Shown: positions 32,351 through 40,780 of the stretch, one piece after another
How the letters are laid out: every line of letters starts with the position of its first letter
How positions within the stretch are numbered: position 1 is the first letter of the stretch
The notes under the pieces: model-generated
Database searches by the model: none
Told to the model about the DNA's origin: nothing
Seen by the model: only the letters and a program-made list of their open reading frames with translations
Translations under genes and position numbers: made by a program
Assembly: GCA_032119795.1 (NCBI GenBank)
Contig: JAUMFO010000024.1
Location: forward strand, 62,001 to 126,000
Origin: JAGIBJ01 sp032119795
Lineage (GTDB): Bacteria > Actinomycetota > Thermoleophilia > Solirubrobacterales > Solirubrobacteraceae
Direction: 5' to 3'
Length of the DNA stretch: 64,000 nt

Positions 32351-33174
32351 GGCGCCGGACGTATCCCCTGGCGGCCGGCAGCCATGCCGTCGTGACGGGC
32401 GGCTCCTCCGGCCTCGGCGAGGCCGTCGCCGCCGAGCTGCTGGCTCGCGGCGTGAGGGTCACGCTCGTGGCCCGCCGCGCCGCACCACTGGAGGAGGCGG
32501 CCGCCAGGCTGCAGGCCCGCTACCCCGCCGGCGCCGTCTACGCCAGCCCGGCCGACGTGACCGATCCGCTGCAGCTGACGGAGCTCTTTGATCGACTCGC
32601 AGCCGACGGTCGCGACATCGACCTGCTGGTGAACTCGGCCGGCATCCTGCGTGAGGGCTACTTCGAGACGCTCGATCCTTCGGATTTCACCGACGTGATG
32701 GCCGTCAACTTCCACGGCACCGTCGACACGATTCGCGCCGCCTTGCCGAGCCTGCTCCACCAGGGCGGGCGCATCGTCAACGTGGCGTCGGTCGCCGGCC
32801 TCATGGGGGTCTTCGGCTACACCTCCTACGCCGCAGCCAAGCATGCCCTCGTCGGCTTTACCGACAGCCTCCGCTACGAGCTCGAGCCACAGGGCGTCCT
32901 CGTGCACCTCGTCTGCCCTGGGGAGTTCGACTCCCCGATGGTGGAGGCGCTCGAGCACGACCGAACGCCAGAGAACCGCGCCCACACGCTGACGATCCCC
33001 CGCACCACGACCGCCGCCGTCGCCCGCGACCTCGTGCGCGGACTGGAGCGGGGCCAGCGCCGGATCATTCCGGGGCGGCAGGCGACCCTCGCCGTGCTGG
33101 GGCAGCGGCTCGCGCCGGCGATCGGCAACGCCGTGGCCAAGCGGCGGATCGCGGGGGTCGTCAGCTCGCGGTGA
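32347..33174 (+). CDS. Short-chain dehydrogenase/reductase, ketosphinganine reductase-like
   Basis: A 275-residue classical SDR. The cofactor motif VTGGSSGLGEAVAAELLARGVRVTLVARR is at about residues 15-43; the Arg pair after strand two favours NADPH. NSAGILREGYFETLDPSDF and YTSYAAAKHALVGFTDSLRYEL carry the active site (YAAAK). The pattern resembles 3-ketodihydrosphingosine-type reductases. It overlaps the previous SDR by 4 nt (ATGA). Its last 14 nt overlap the end of the convergent FAD oxidoreductase gene. Confidence 0.88.
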   Translation: MRRRTYPLAAGSHAVVTGGSSGLGEAVAAELLARGVRVTLVARRAAPLEEAAARLQARYPAGAVYASPADVTDPLQLTELFDRLAADGRDIDLLVNSAGILREGYFETLDPSDFTDVMAVNFHGTVDTIRAALPSLLHQGGRIVNVASVAGLMGVFGYTSYAAAKHALVGFTDSLRYELEPQGVLVHLVCPGEFDSPMVEALEHDRTPENRAHTLTIPRTTTAAVARDLVRGLERGQRRIIPGRQATLAVLGQRLAPAIGNAVAKRRIAGVVSSR

Positions 33175-34537
33175 ACCGGTGCACGAGTCGCGCTCGCCGC
33201 GCCGTGCCGCCGGCGGCCTCGATCTCGTCGGCCGAGCCAAGGAGGCGGACGATCGCCTGAGAGGCAAGCCAACGCAGCGGCTCGGGCTCCCAGCGGCGGC
33301 CGCGGTGGCGCGTCCACGGCTGAGGCCCGACCGGATCGGCGACGCCGCGCACCTGCGCGGCAAGCGAGCGAGCGAGGACGAACGTCGCGGCCACCCCATG
33401 CCCCGCATAGCCGCCGATCCAGCCGATGCCGGTCGCCTGGTCGAGCCCGCAGCTCGCGCACCAGTCCCGGGGGACCGCGAGCGACCCCGACCAGCGGTGC
33501 TCGATCGCCACGCCCTCCGTCTGCGGCCAGACCTCGCGCAGCGTCTCCTCGAGGCGAGCGGTCGTGGCCGCGTCGGCGACGCCGTCGATCGAGAGGCCTG
33601 AGCCGAGGCGGTATGGCGCGCCGCGGCCACCGATCGCGATCCGGCCGTCGGCCGTGTGCTGGGCGTAGAAGAACAGGTGCCGCGCGTCGCCAACGGCCTC
33701 ACCAGCGCGCCAGGCCAGCGGGGCGCTGACGTCGGCAGGGAGCGGCGCCGTTGCGATCATCGTCGAGGCGAGTGGGAGGTAGCGCCGGGCCTGACCGGGC
33801 TGCTCGATCGTGAAGGCCTCCGTCGCCACGACGATCCGCTCGGCGCGAACGACGGAGGCACCCCCGCACACCACTCGCCCGGGGGCAATCTCCGTCGCCC
33901 GGGTTCCCTCGAACATCTGCCCGCCTCGCTGCGCGACCGCCGCCGCGAGGCCGTGCACGAGCGCCACCGGGTGCAGCGTCCCGCAGGGATCGACCAGCAG
34001 CCCGCCTTGGGTGCCGTGGGCGCCGATGCGGCCTTCGATCTCGCCGGCCGTGAGCCACGCCAGCCGCTCCGCCGGCCAGCCCCACCGCACCATCGCCGAG
34101 CGCCGCTCGGCGAGCCGGGCGACCTCAGCCGAGGACCGCGCGACGGTGATCGCTCCCCCGAGCCTCACGCCGCTCTCCAGCCGCACGAGCGCGTCGATGC
34201 CGGCAATCTCGGAGACGGCGTCGATCAGCACGCCTTGCGCGCGCCGGACGGCGTCGAGGCCGAAGCGACGCTCCCAGACGCGCAGATCCGCCGGGGCCGC
34301 CGCCATCAGCCAACCGCCGTTTCGACCCGACGCGCCGAACCCGATCGTCTCTGCCTCGAGCACGGCAACGCGGAGCGCCGGGTCGGCGTCGAGCAGGTGG
34401 TAGGCCGTCCACAGCCCCGAGAATCCGCCACCGACGATCGCGACGTCGACCTCGAGATCGCCGTGCAGACGCGCAGGTCGCTCGCTACCTGCCACCGGGT
34501 TCGGCGGCGCCGTCGCATGCCAGAGGCCGGGACCCAT
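33161..34537 (-). CDS. DAO-family FAD-dependent amine/amino-acid oxidoreductase
   Basis: A 458-residue FAD-dependent oxidoreductase of the D-amino-acid oxidase superfamily. The dinucleotide motif VDVAIVGGGFSGLWTAYHLL begins near residue 30, then AVLEAETIGFGASGRNGGWL, the GRNGG signature shared with gamma-glutamylputrescine oxidase (PuuB) and glycine/sarcosine oxidase-like enzymes. Later blocks are GRIAIGGRGAPYRLG and WIGGYAGHGVAATFVLARSLA. The ATG at 34537 has a GGAGGGG directly upstream and a TAGGTT -10 box 8 nt upstream. Near a class III transaminase and alanine dehydrogenase, oxidation of a polyamine or amino acid is the most likely role. Confidence 0.88.
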   Translation of the reverse strand: MGPGLWHATAPPNPVAGSERPARLHGDLEVDVAIVGGGFSGLWTAYHLLDADPALRVAVLEAETIGFGASGRNGGWLMAAAPADLRVWERRFGLDAVRRAQGVLIDAVSEIAGIDALVRLESGVRLGGAITVARSSAEVARLAERRSAMVRWGWPAERLAWLTAGEIEGRIGAHGTQGGLLVDPCGTLHPVALVHGLAAAVAQRGGQMFEGTRATEIAPGRVVCGGASVVRAERIVVATEAFTIEQPGQARRYLPLASTMIATAPLPADVSAPLAWRAGEAVGDARHLFFYAQHTADGRIAIGGRGAPYRLGSGLSIDGVADAATTARLEETLREVWPQTEGVAIEHRWSGSLAVPRDWCASCGLDQATGIGWIGGYAGHGVAATFVLARSLAAQVRGVADPVGPQPWTRHRGRRWEPEPLRWLASQAIVRLLGSADEIEAAGGTARRARLVHRFTAS

Positions 34538-34551
34538 CCCCTCCGAACCTA
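34538..34551 (-). promoter_or_regulatory. -10 box close to the FAD oxidoreductase start
   Basis: On the minus strand TAGGTT (34551-34546) is followed by 8 nt (CGGAGGGG) and the ATG at 34537. The very short leader contains a purine-rich GGAGGGG. Confidence 0.45.
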
Positions 34552-34674
34552 GCCGCCGCACTGCGACTCGCGTGAGGGGCAGGGTGTCGCCGTCCGTCCA
34601 CCGAGAGCTGACGTGCCGTCGGGATTTGGTTTGACCACTCAACCAGAAAGGACCGCTGCCGATGAACTTGCTGA

Positions 34675-36690
34675 ATGTACGTTCGGAAACCTGCTGTGTC
34701 AACCTGGGAACGTCGACACCCATGGGTCGTCGCACTCATCGCGGTGCAGGCCGTCGCCTTGACGGTCGCCAGTGCCGCCGCCGGCGTCGACGCCGTCTGG
34801 CTGCTGGTCCCGGCCCTCACCGCCGTACCAGCGGCCGTCAGCGGGGCCGTGCCGCACCGCTCACGCACCACCGTCGCCGCGTCGTCCGCCGCTGCGCTCC
34901 TCACGCAGGCGCTCTACGCCATCGTCGCGTTTGGCGGGTCGACCGGCTCGAGCGTCTTGTTTCTCTCGGTGCTGTGCGTGATCGCGCTCTACGAGGTCGG
35001 CCGGGTGCAGGCGTTTGCGTTCGCGTTCTCGATCGTTGCCGTGATCTCGATCGTCGTCGCCGACCCCACCCTGATCGATCTGCCGACCAACGCGGGCGGG
35101 CACCTCTGGGGCGTACTCGCCTCCGGGCTCGTGGCCCTCTGCGTCGGCTCGGCCGCGCTGGCCGAGCTGTGGCGAGAGCAGTCGCGGATCCGTCACGTCG
35201 CCGATCAGCAGCGCCGCGGCACCGAGGCCTACCTCGAGGTCGCCGGCACCATGATGTTTGTGATGGACCGCGACGGGATCGTGACGGTCGCCAATCGCCA
35301 CACCTGTTTGACGCTGGATCGCGAGGTCGAAGACGTCGTCGGTAAGGAGTGGTTTGCCCTCGCGTTGCCGCAGGAGTACCGCGACGAGGCGCGCCGGCTC
35401 TACGGCCTCACCTACGAGAACTTCCGCCAGACGGGGCAGATGTTTGATGAGCCGCTCGAGTACGAGAACGAGGTCGAGTGCGCCGACGGCTCGCGCCGAC
35501 AGGTCGTGTGGTGGGCAACCATGATCACGGACCGCTCCGGCGCGCCCGTCGGCATGGCCTGCTCCGGAAACGACGTCACCGACACGCGTGCCGCCCATGC
35601 CGCCCTTGAACGCAGCGGCGTAGAGCTGGAGGCGTTGCGCCGGCTCGCCCAGAAGGTCGCTTCGCTCGACGACTCTCGCCAGGCCGTCGTCGACGCCACA
35701 CTCGACCTGACCGGCGCGACGGTGGCCGCGATCATGGAGCCAAACCGGACCCGCACGGAACTCATCGTGTCGACGGCGACCCGCCCCGATCTTGTCGCCG
35801 GCGTCATCCACCTAGGCCGCGAGTCAGAGATCGCGGGCAGTGCCTTCTTGAGCGGGCAGCCGTACTTCGTTCCCGAGTGCCAGCAGGCACCGGGCGTCAA
35901 TCGCGAGCTGATCGAGCGCATCGGCGCGCAGTCCCTGTTGCACCAGCCGATCATGGGAGGCAACGGCACACTCGGGGTGCTGAGCGTCGTCTGGGACGAG
36001 CCGGTACCGCCACAGGGCGATCGCAAGGTCGAACTCGTCGGGCTGATCGCGCACGAAGCCGCGATCGCGCTGCGTCGCCGCGAGTCGCTCATGCAGCTCG
36101 AGCGCGCCGCACTCGTGGATCCTCTCACGGGCGTCGCCAACCGCCGGGCGTTCGACGCCGAATTGCCGCTCGCGCTGCGCCGCGCCGCCAAGGGCAACTA
36201 CCCGCTCGGGCTCGTCGTCCTCGATCTCAACGAGTTCAAAGAGGTCAACGACCTCTTCGGCCACGCAGCCGGCGACGAGGTCCTCATCCGCGCCGCCAGC
36301 GCCTGGGCTGGCGTTCTACGCGCCGGCGATCTGCTCGCACGCATCGGCGGCGACGAGTTCGCGGTGCTCCTGCCCTCGTGCGATGCCGAGGAGATGGCGC
36401 ACATCGTCACGCGACTCAAGCGCGCCACCCCGCACGACGCGGGCTCGAGCATGGGCGGCGCCATGTGGGACGGCTCGGAGGGTGCGTCGGGCCTGATCCG
36501 CCGGGCCGACCGCGCACAGTACGCCGACAAGGCGACGATGAAGCAAGCCGAGCACGCGACCGACGACGCCGTTGCCCCCCAGCCGGCAGCAGCCGGACCG
36601 CGTCCGCGCGCCGAAGACCCGCGTGCCGAGGGACTGGGGAGCGCCGACGCGCCGCCCCACGAGCCCGGCGACGACGAACCGCGGACTTGA
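34675..36690 (+). CDS. Membrane-bound PAS-GAF diguanylate cyclase (GGDEF)
   Basis: A 671-residue sensor. Five to six membrane segments occupy about residues 17-175. A PAS domain follows (about 185-305, TMMFVMDRDGIVTVANRHTC), then a GAF domain (about 320-470), then GGDEF (about 475-625). The active motif RIGGDEFAVL has GGDEF at 558-562, and an RAGD inhibitory site lies five residues upstream, so product inhibition by c-di-GMP is expected. LVDPLTGVANRRAFD is the usual domain start. A 45-residue Pro/Glu-rich tail follows. No EAL domain is present, so the protein should only make c-di-GMP. It is divergent from the FAD oxidoreductase. The ATG at 34675 precedes the first membrane segment. Confidence 0.92.
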   Translation: MYVRKPAVSTWERRHPWVVALIAVQAVALTVASAAAGVDAVWLLVPALTAVPAAVSGAVPHRSRTTVAASSAAALLTQALYAIVAFGGSTGSSVLFLSVLCVIALYEVGRVQAFAFAFSIVAVISIVVADPTLIDLPTNAGGHLWGVLASGLVALCVGSAALAELWREQSRIRHVADQQRRGTEAYLEVAGTMMFVMDRDGIVTVANRHTCLTLDREVEDVVGKEWFALALPQEYRDEARRLYGLTYENFRQTGQMFDEPLEYENEVECADGSRRQVVWWATMITDRSGAPVGMACSGNDVTDTRAAHAALERSGVELEALRRLAQKVASLDDSRQAVVDATLDLTGATVAAIMEPNRTRTELIVSTATRPDLVAGVIHLGRESEIAGSAFLSGQPYFVPECQQAPGVNRELIERIGAQSLLHQPIMGGNGTLGVLSVVWDEPVPPQGDRKVELVGLIAHEAAIALRRRESLMQLERAALVDPLTGVANRRAFDAELPLALRRAAKGNYPLGLVVLDLNEFKEVNDLFGHAAGDEVLIRAASAWAGVLRAGDLLARIGGDEFAVLLPSCDAEEMAHIVTRLKRATPHDAGSSMGGAMWDGSEGASGLIRRADRAQYADKATMKQAEHATDDAVAPQPAAAGPRPRAEDPRAEGLGSADAPPHEPGDDEPRT

Positions 36691-36761
36691 CACCACGGTC
36701 CGTCACTCGCTGCATGGGGGCCGCCAACAGATCGCCCATTGGCGCAGCACCCCATCGGGGT

Positions 36762-36773
36762 TAGCTTGGAACG
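36762..36773 (+). promoter_or_regulatory. -10 box of a leaderless transaminase promoter
   Basis: TAGCTT (36762-36767), 6 nt, then the ATG at 36774. The alanine dehydrogenase 12 nt after the transaminase would share this promoter. Confidence 0.5.
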
Positions 36774-38168
36774 ATGGCCATGGGAACCCAACAGGACGTC
36801 ACGACGGACCGGAGTCCCGCGGAGCTCGACGCGCTCGCGCAGCGGCACCTCTGGATGCACTTCACGCGCATGGGCGCGTACGACGAGAACCACCAGGTGC
36901 CGATCATCGCCCGCGGCGAGGGGTGCTACGTGTGGGATGCCGCCGGCAAGAAGTACCTCGACGGCCTCTCAGCGTTGTTCTGCGTGAACGTCGGCCACGG
37001 CCGCGAGGAGCTCGGCGAGGCGATGGCCGCCCAGACGAAGGAACTCGGCTTCTACACCAACTGGGCGTACACGCACCCGCGCTCGATCGAACTCGCCGCC
37101 AAGATCGCGTCGCTGGCCCCGGGTGATCTCAACCGCGTGTTCTTCACCAGCGGAGGCAGCGAGGCCGTCGAGTCGGCGATCAAGCTCGCCCGGCAGTACC
37201 ACAAGCTCACCGGCAATCCGCTCAAAACGAAGTTGATCGCCCGCGACACCGCCTACCACGGCACCTCGCTCGGCGCGCTCTCGGCGACCGGCATCACGAC
37301 GCTGCGCCAGCCGTTTGAGCCGCTCACTCCGGGCGGCTGCCACGTCCCGAACACGAACACCTACCACCTGCCGGATGATCCGAATCGCGACCCGCTGTGG
37401 GCCGCGAACGCGATCGAGGAGCGCATCCTCTTCGAGGGTCCGGATACCGTCGCGCTCGTCATCTTGGAGCCGGTGCAGAACGCCGGCGGCTGCTTCACCC
37501 CGCCTGAGGGCTACTGGCAGCGCGTGCGCGAGATCTGTGACAAGTACGACGTGCTGCTCGTCTCCGACGAGGTGATCTGCTCCTGGGGCCGCCTCGGTGA
37601 GTGGTTCGGCGCGATCAAGTACGGCTACCAGCCAGACATGATCACGACGGCCAAGGGCATCACGAGCGCCTACGCCCCGATGGGCGCGGTGATCGCCAGC
37701 GACAAGATCTTCGCGCCGTTCTCCGAGGGCACCAACTCCTTCACCCATGGCATCACGTTCGGCGGCCACCCGGTCGCGGCGGCGTGCGCCCTGGCCAACA
37801 TCGAGATCTTCGAGCGCGAGGACCTCAACGGCCACGTGCGCGCCCACGAGGGCGAGTTCGCCGCGATGCTCGAGAGCCTGCGAGACATCCCGATCGTCGG
37901 CGACGTGCGCGGCGACGGCTACTTCCGCGCCATCGAACTCGTCAAGGACCAGGACACGAAGGCCGGCTTCACGAGCGCCGAGGCCGAGGACCTGCTGCGT
38001 GGCTACATGAGCGGCGCCCTCTACGAAGAGGGCCTGATCTGCCGCGCCGACGACCGTGGCGACCCGGTCATCCAGCTCTCGCCGCCGCTGATCGCCGGCC
38101 CGGAGGAGTTCGCGTTCATCGAGCGTGTCCTCCGCAAGGTGCTCACCCAAGCCGCCGCGCGGCTCTAG
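36774..38168 (+). CDS. Class III aminotransferase, probably omega-amine/amino acid:pyruvate type
   Basis: A 464-residue PLP enzyme of the class III family. Conserved blocks are YLDGLSALFCVNVGHG, FFTSGGSEAVESAIKLARQY, YHGTSLGALSATG, VILEPVQNAGGCFTPPEGYW and LVSDEVICSWGRLGEWFG. The PLP lysine is Lys294 in TTAKGITSAYAPMGA. The family includes beta-alanine, putrescine and GABA transaminases that use pyruvate. Alanine dehydrogenase lies 12 nt downstream, which suggests that pyruvate is the acceptor and that the alanine formed is recycled. A leaderless promoter supports the ATG at 36774. The exact substrate is not visible in the sequence. Confidence 0.9.
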   Translation: MAMGTQQDVTTDRSPAELDALAQRHLWMHFTRMGAYDENHQVPIIARGEGCYVWDAAGKKYLDGLSALFCVNVGHGREELGEAMAAQTKELGFYTNWAYTHPRSIELAAKIASLAPGDLNRVFFTSGGSEAVESAIKLARQYHKLTGNPLKTKLIARDTAYHGTSLGALSATGITTLRQPFEPLTPGGCHVPNTNTYHLPDDPNRDPLWAANAIEERILFEGPDTVALVILEPVQNAGGCFTPPEGYWQRVREICDKYDVLLVSDEVICSWGRLGEWFGAIKYGYQPDMITTAKGITSAYAPMGAVIASDKIFAPFSEGTNSFTHGITFGGHPVAAACALANIEIFEREDLNGHVRAHEGEFAAMLESLRDIPIVGDVRGDGYFRAIELVKDQDTKAGFTSAEAEDLLRGYMSGALYEEGLICRADDRGDPVIQLSPPLIAGPEEFAFIERVLRKVLTQAAARL

Positions 38169-38180
38169 GAGGGCGGCGAC

Positions 38181-39311
38181 ATGCGCGTTGGAGTTCCATC
38201 CGAGATCAAGAACCACGAGTACCGCGTAGCGATGACGCCTGCGGGCGTCCGTGAGCTGACGGACCTCGGCCACGAGGTGCTGGTGCAGGCCGGCGCCGGC
38301 CTGGGCTCGGCAATCAGCGACGAGGACTACGTCGCCCAGGGCGCGCAGATCCTCCCGGACGCCGACGCCGTCTTCGAGGCCGCGGAGATGATCGTGAAGG
38401 TGAAGGAGCCTCAGCCGGTGGAGGTCGCGCGGCTGCGGCCCGACCACCTCCTCTTCACCTACCTCCACCTGGCTCCAGATCCCGCGCTCACCCGTGGCTT
38501 GATCGAGTCCGGAGCGACGTGCATTGCCTACGAGACGGTGCTCGATGCCAACGGTCGCCTGCCGCTGCTGGCGCCGATGAGCGAGGTCGCGGGCAAGATC
38601 GCCACGCAGGCTGGCGCCTACATCCTCGAGAAGCCGCTCGGTGGCCGGGGCATGTTGCTCGGCGGCGTGCCCGGCGTGGCGGCCGGCAAGGTGATGGTGA
38701 TCGGCGGCGGCGTCGTCGGCACCAACGCGGCGTCCGTCGCCCTCGGCATGGGCGCGGAGGTCTACATCTACGACCGCAACATCGATCGACTGCGCGACCT
38801 CGAACACATCCTCAACGGCCAGGCGTCGACCTGCTTTGCCACGACGCTTGAGATCGAGCAGCGCCTGCCGGAGGTCGACCTCGTGATCGGCGCCGTCCTG
38901 GTGCAGGGCGCCAAGGCGCCGCACGTGATCACCCGCCAGCAGCTCTCGCTGATGAAGCCCGCCGCGGTCCTCGTCGACGTGTCGATCGATCAGGGTGGCT
39001 GCTTTGAGACGAGCCGCCCGACGACGCACGCCGACCCGACCTACGAGGTCGACGGCATCACCCATTACTGCGTGGCCAACATGCCGGGCGCCGTGCCGAT
39101 CACCAGCACCTACGCCCTGACGAACGCGACGCTGCCATACGTCGTGACGCTTGCCGAGCACGGCGCCGCCGGCGCGATCGCTCGCATCCCGGGCCTGCGC
39201 CCGGGCGTCAACGTCGCCGGTGGCAAGGTCACGCACGAGGCCGTCGCAGCAGCGACGGGCCACGACTACGTCGACCCGGACTCGGTGCTGTCGCCGCCAG
39301 CGGTCGTCTGA
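38181..39311 (+). CDS. ald: Alanine dehydrogenase
   Basis: A 376-residue NAD-dependent L-alanine dehydrogenase, a family of about 370 residues. The start MRVGVPSEIKNHEYRVAMTP is a family hallmark, with substrate-binding residues in YRVAMTP and VKVKEPQP, the active region LFTYLHLAPDPALT (His), MSEVAGKIATQAGA, and the NAD motif VMVIGGGVVGTNAASVALGMGA near 173. LVDVSIDQGGCFE is also conserved. A strong GGAGGGCGG ribosome-binding site precedes the ATG. With the upstream transaminase it can turn alanine to pyruvate and ammonia, closing a pyruvate/alanine cycle. Confidence 0.96.
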   Translation: MRVGVPSEIKNHEYRVAMTPAGVRELTDLGHEVLVQAGAGLGSAISDEDYVAQGAQILPDADAVFEAAEMIVKVKEPQPVEVARLRPDHLLFTYLHLAPDPALTRGLIESGATCIAYETVLDANGRLPLLAPMSEVAGKIATQAGAYILEKPLGGRGMLLGGVPGVAAGKVMVIGGGVVGTNAASVALGMGAEVYIYDRNIDRLRDLEHILNGQASTCFATTLEIEQRLPEVDLVIGAVLVQGAKAPHVITRQQLSLMKPAAVLVDVSIDQGGCFETSRPTTHADPTYEVDGITHYCVANMPGAVPITSTYALTNATLPYVVTLAEHGAAGAIARIPGLRPGVNVAGGKVTHEAVAAATGHDYVDPDSVLSPPAVV

Positions 39312-39330
39312 GGCGATAGCCAGCTCGGCA

Positions 39331-39379
39331 CACTTGGCGCCTGAGATGGGCCAGGGTGGTCGATCTCAGACGCCAAGTG
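39331..39379. repeat. 49-nt palindromic intergenic element, copy 1
   Basis: CACTTGGCGCCTGAGAT (39331-39347) pairs with ATCTCAGACGCCAAGTG (39363-39379), with one G-U-type mismatch; the inner part GGCCA/TGGTC also pairs. It lies between the ends of ald and a convergent membrane-protein gene. The same 49-nt element occurs at 55174-55222 with 39 of 49 identical positions, counted by hand. It may also act here as a terminator. Confidence 0.75.
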
Positions 39380-39394
39380 GGTGAAGCCCTGGTC

Positions 39395-40123
39395 TCAGCC
39401 GCCGCGGGAGTCGTCGTAGAACGCCTCGACGACGCGCCCGTCGGAGGACCAGACGACCAGCGCGCCGTCGTGGAGCCGGAGGTCGGTCTTGACGACTCGC
39501 AGGCTTGGCTGCGGACCAAGCATGCGGCGCACGTCCGCGGTCGAGCGGTCGCCGACGTCGACGCAGTCCACGAAGCCACGGGCCTGCGGCTCCCAGGTCG
39601 CCCGGTCGGTCGACGCGAGTGCGGCAGCGTCGAAGCGGAAGCCGTCGCAATCCGTGGCTGGAACGGCGTTGCCCGCGTCAACGAGCAACGCCGTGCCCAT
39701 CACGGCGAGGGAGATGGCGACCGGCCCGAGGCCGACCACCAGCAGCACTCGTCGGCCGGGCCTGCGGTTGCGAAAGCAGACGCCCAGCAGCCCGACGGCC
39801 GCGACGGCACAGGCGCCCGTCAGCAGCGCGATCACGGTCGCAATCCCGACGAGTTCAAACGTCTCGCTCCAGGTGTCGGGCGTCGACGCGAACTCGCCGA
39901 CCACGTCGTGCGCGTTCGGCACCCGCGCGGCGACGAACCAGGCGATCACCGTGAAGGTCGCTGCTACGAGGGTCGAGAGAGCGAAACCCGCGCCCGCCAG
40001 ACCGGCCAGCAGCCGGATGGTGCCGCGACCGGGGTCGACGGGCTCGGGAGCGGCGCCGACGCCGGGCACCGCGGCGGGCGGACTCGCCTCCTCGGCGTCG
40101 CCTTCCTCGGCTCGACTCCTCAT
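39395..40123 (-). CDS. Membrane protein of unknown function
   Basis: A 242-residue protein. After a Glu/Ala/Pro-rich cytoplasmic start there are three to four membrane helices (RLLAGLAGAGFALSTLVAATF; FELVGIATVIALLTGACAVAAVGLLGV; VLLVVGLGPVAISLAVMGTALLVDAG). The C-terminal ~95 residues are outside the helices and contain two Cys (ATDCDGF and VDCVDVG) that could form a disulfide if this part is extracytoplasmic. No family is recognised. The ATG at 40123 is supported by a TACGGT -10 box 6 nt upstream. Confidence 0.75.
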   Translation of the reverse strand: MRSRAEEGDAEEASPPAAVPGVGAAPEPVDPGRGTIRLLAGLAGAGFALSTLVAATFTVIAWFVAARVPNAHDVVGEFASTPDTWSETFELVGIATVIALLTGACAVAAVGLLGVCFRNRRPGRRVLLVVGLGPVAISLAVMGTALLVDAGNAVPATDCDGFRFDAAALASTDRATWEPQARGFVDCVDVGDRSTADVRRMLGPQPSLRVVKTDLRLHDGALVVWSSDGRVVEAFYDDSRGG

Positions 40124-40135
40124 GGAAGGACCGTA
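40124..40135 (-). promoter_or_regulatory. -10 box of a leaderless membrane-protein promoter
   Basis: On the minus strand TACGGT (40135-40130), 6 nt, then the ATG at 40123. Confidence 0.45.
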
Positions 40136-40780
40136 GACCCTCGGTTGGCCGGCGGCTAGCTCGTGACGTTGCAGGGTGGAGCGAGCAGGCCGCTTCTGCG
40201 AAGTCCGACCCAAATGGCCCCACCAACCCTGCTATTGACGCCCTCTCAATAGTGAGCTTGGTGACGCTGCGCACACTTCGCGGCGCAGCGCATCAAGCAA
40301 CCACCGGCCAACCGGTCCAACGACAGGCTGATCCGCCCGGTTTCATTGAGTGCGCGGGCGCCATCACAGTGTTTTGACAGCACCAACCGTTCTGTCAATG
40401 CGCCATGATCCGGCATGGCAAGGCATCCGACCCGCACTCCCCCGAGGGTCGGGTGCCGAGCCGTTACGTCGAGCGCCGTAGCCTGGCCTCGCTCGTCCCG
40501 CAGTTCGTGCCTGCACCCCTATCCCGAGGGCGCCTGCCCCACTGGGGTCTCAGCCGAAGCAGGCTCGGTAGGTCTTGACCACCCCCACGGACTTGCCAGA
40601 TTGGTGGAAGCGCCGTCGGTCGGCCACCCCGTGTCCCGCGGGATGACCGACCAGTGCTGACGGTGAACCCCGCGCGCGAAGTCACGCGGGGAAGGTCGCG
40701 CGACCAACATCGCGCGACGATTGGGGCCACACGTGGCTGCGGCGTTCCCGCGCCGCAGCCACGCCCAGCAGTCCGTTGAC
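40136..40780. other. Long gene-free region with hairpins
   Basis: About 640 nt with no convincing gene. It has a TTGACAG (40374-40380) and CTGTCAA (40392-40398) inverted repeat, which places a TTGACA-like -35 on both strands. The part around 40240-40400 is richer in A and T than its surroundings. Hairpins near 40660-40720 include CCCCGCG/CGCGGGG and two copies of TCGCGCGA. The short open frames here lack codon-position GC bias and recognisable motifs. An unrecognised small RNA or a decayed gene is possible. Confidence 0.5.
40732..40763 (-). terminator. Terminator of the xylose-type ABC operon
   Basis: CGTGGCTGCGGCG (40732-40744) and CGCCGCAGCCACG (40751-40763) form a perfect 13-bp stem with a TTCCCG loop, 17 nt after the permease stop on the minus strand. 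Confidence 0.75.

Noticed and set aside
40246..40437. A 63-codon open frame on the minus strand in the long gap
   Set aside because: No ribosome-binding site, no TAnnnT box in place, no family motif, and no GC bias at third positions that real genes here show.
40415..40660. An 81-codon plus-strand frame in the same gap
   Set aside because: Composition is that of random GC-rich sequence, with many Arg/Ser/Pro and no recognisable motif; hairpins cover part of it.
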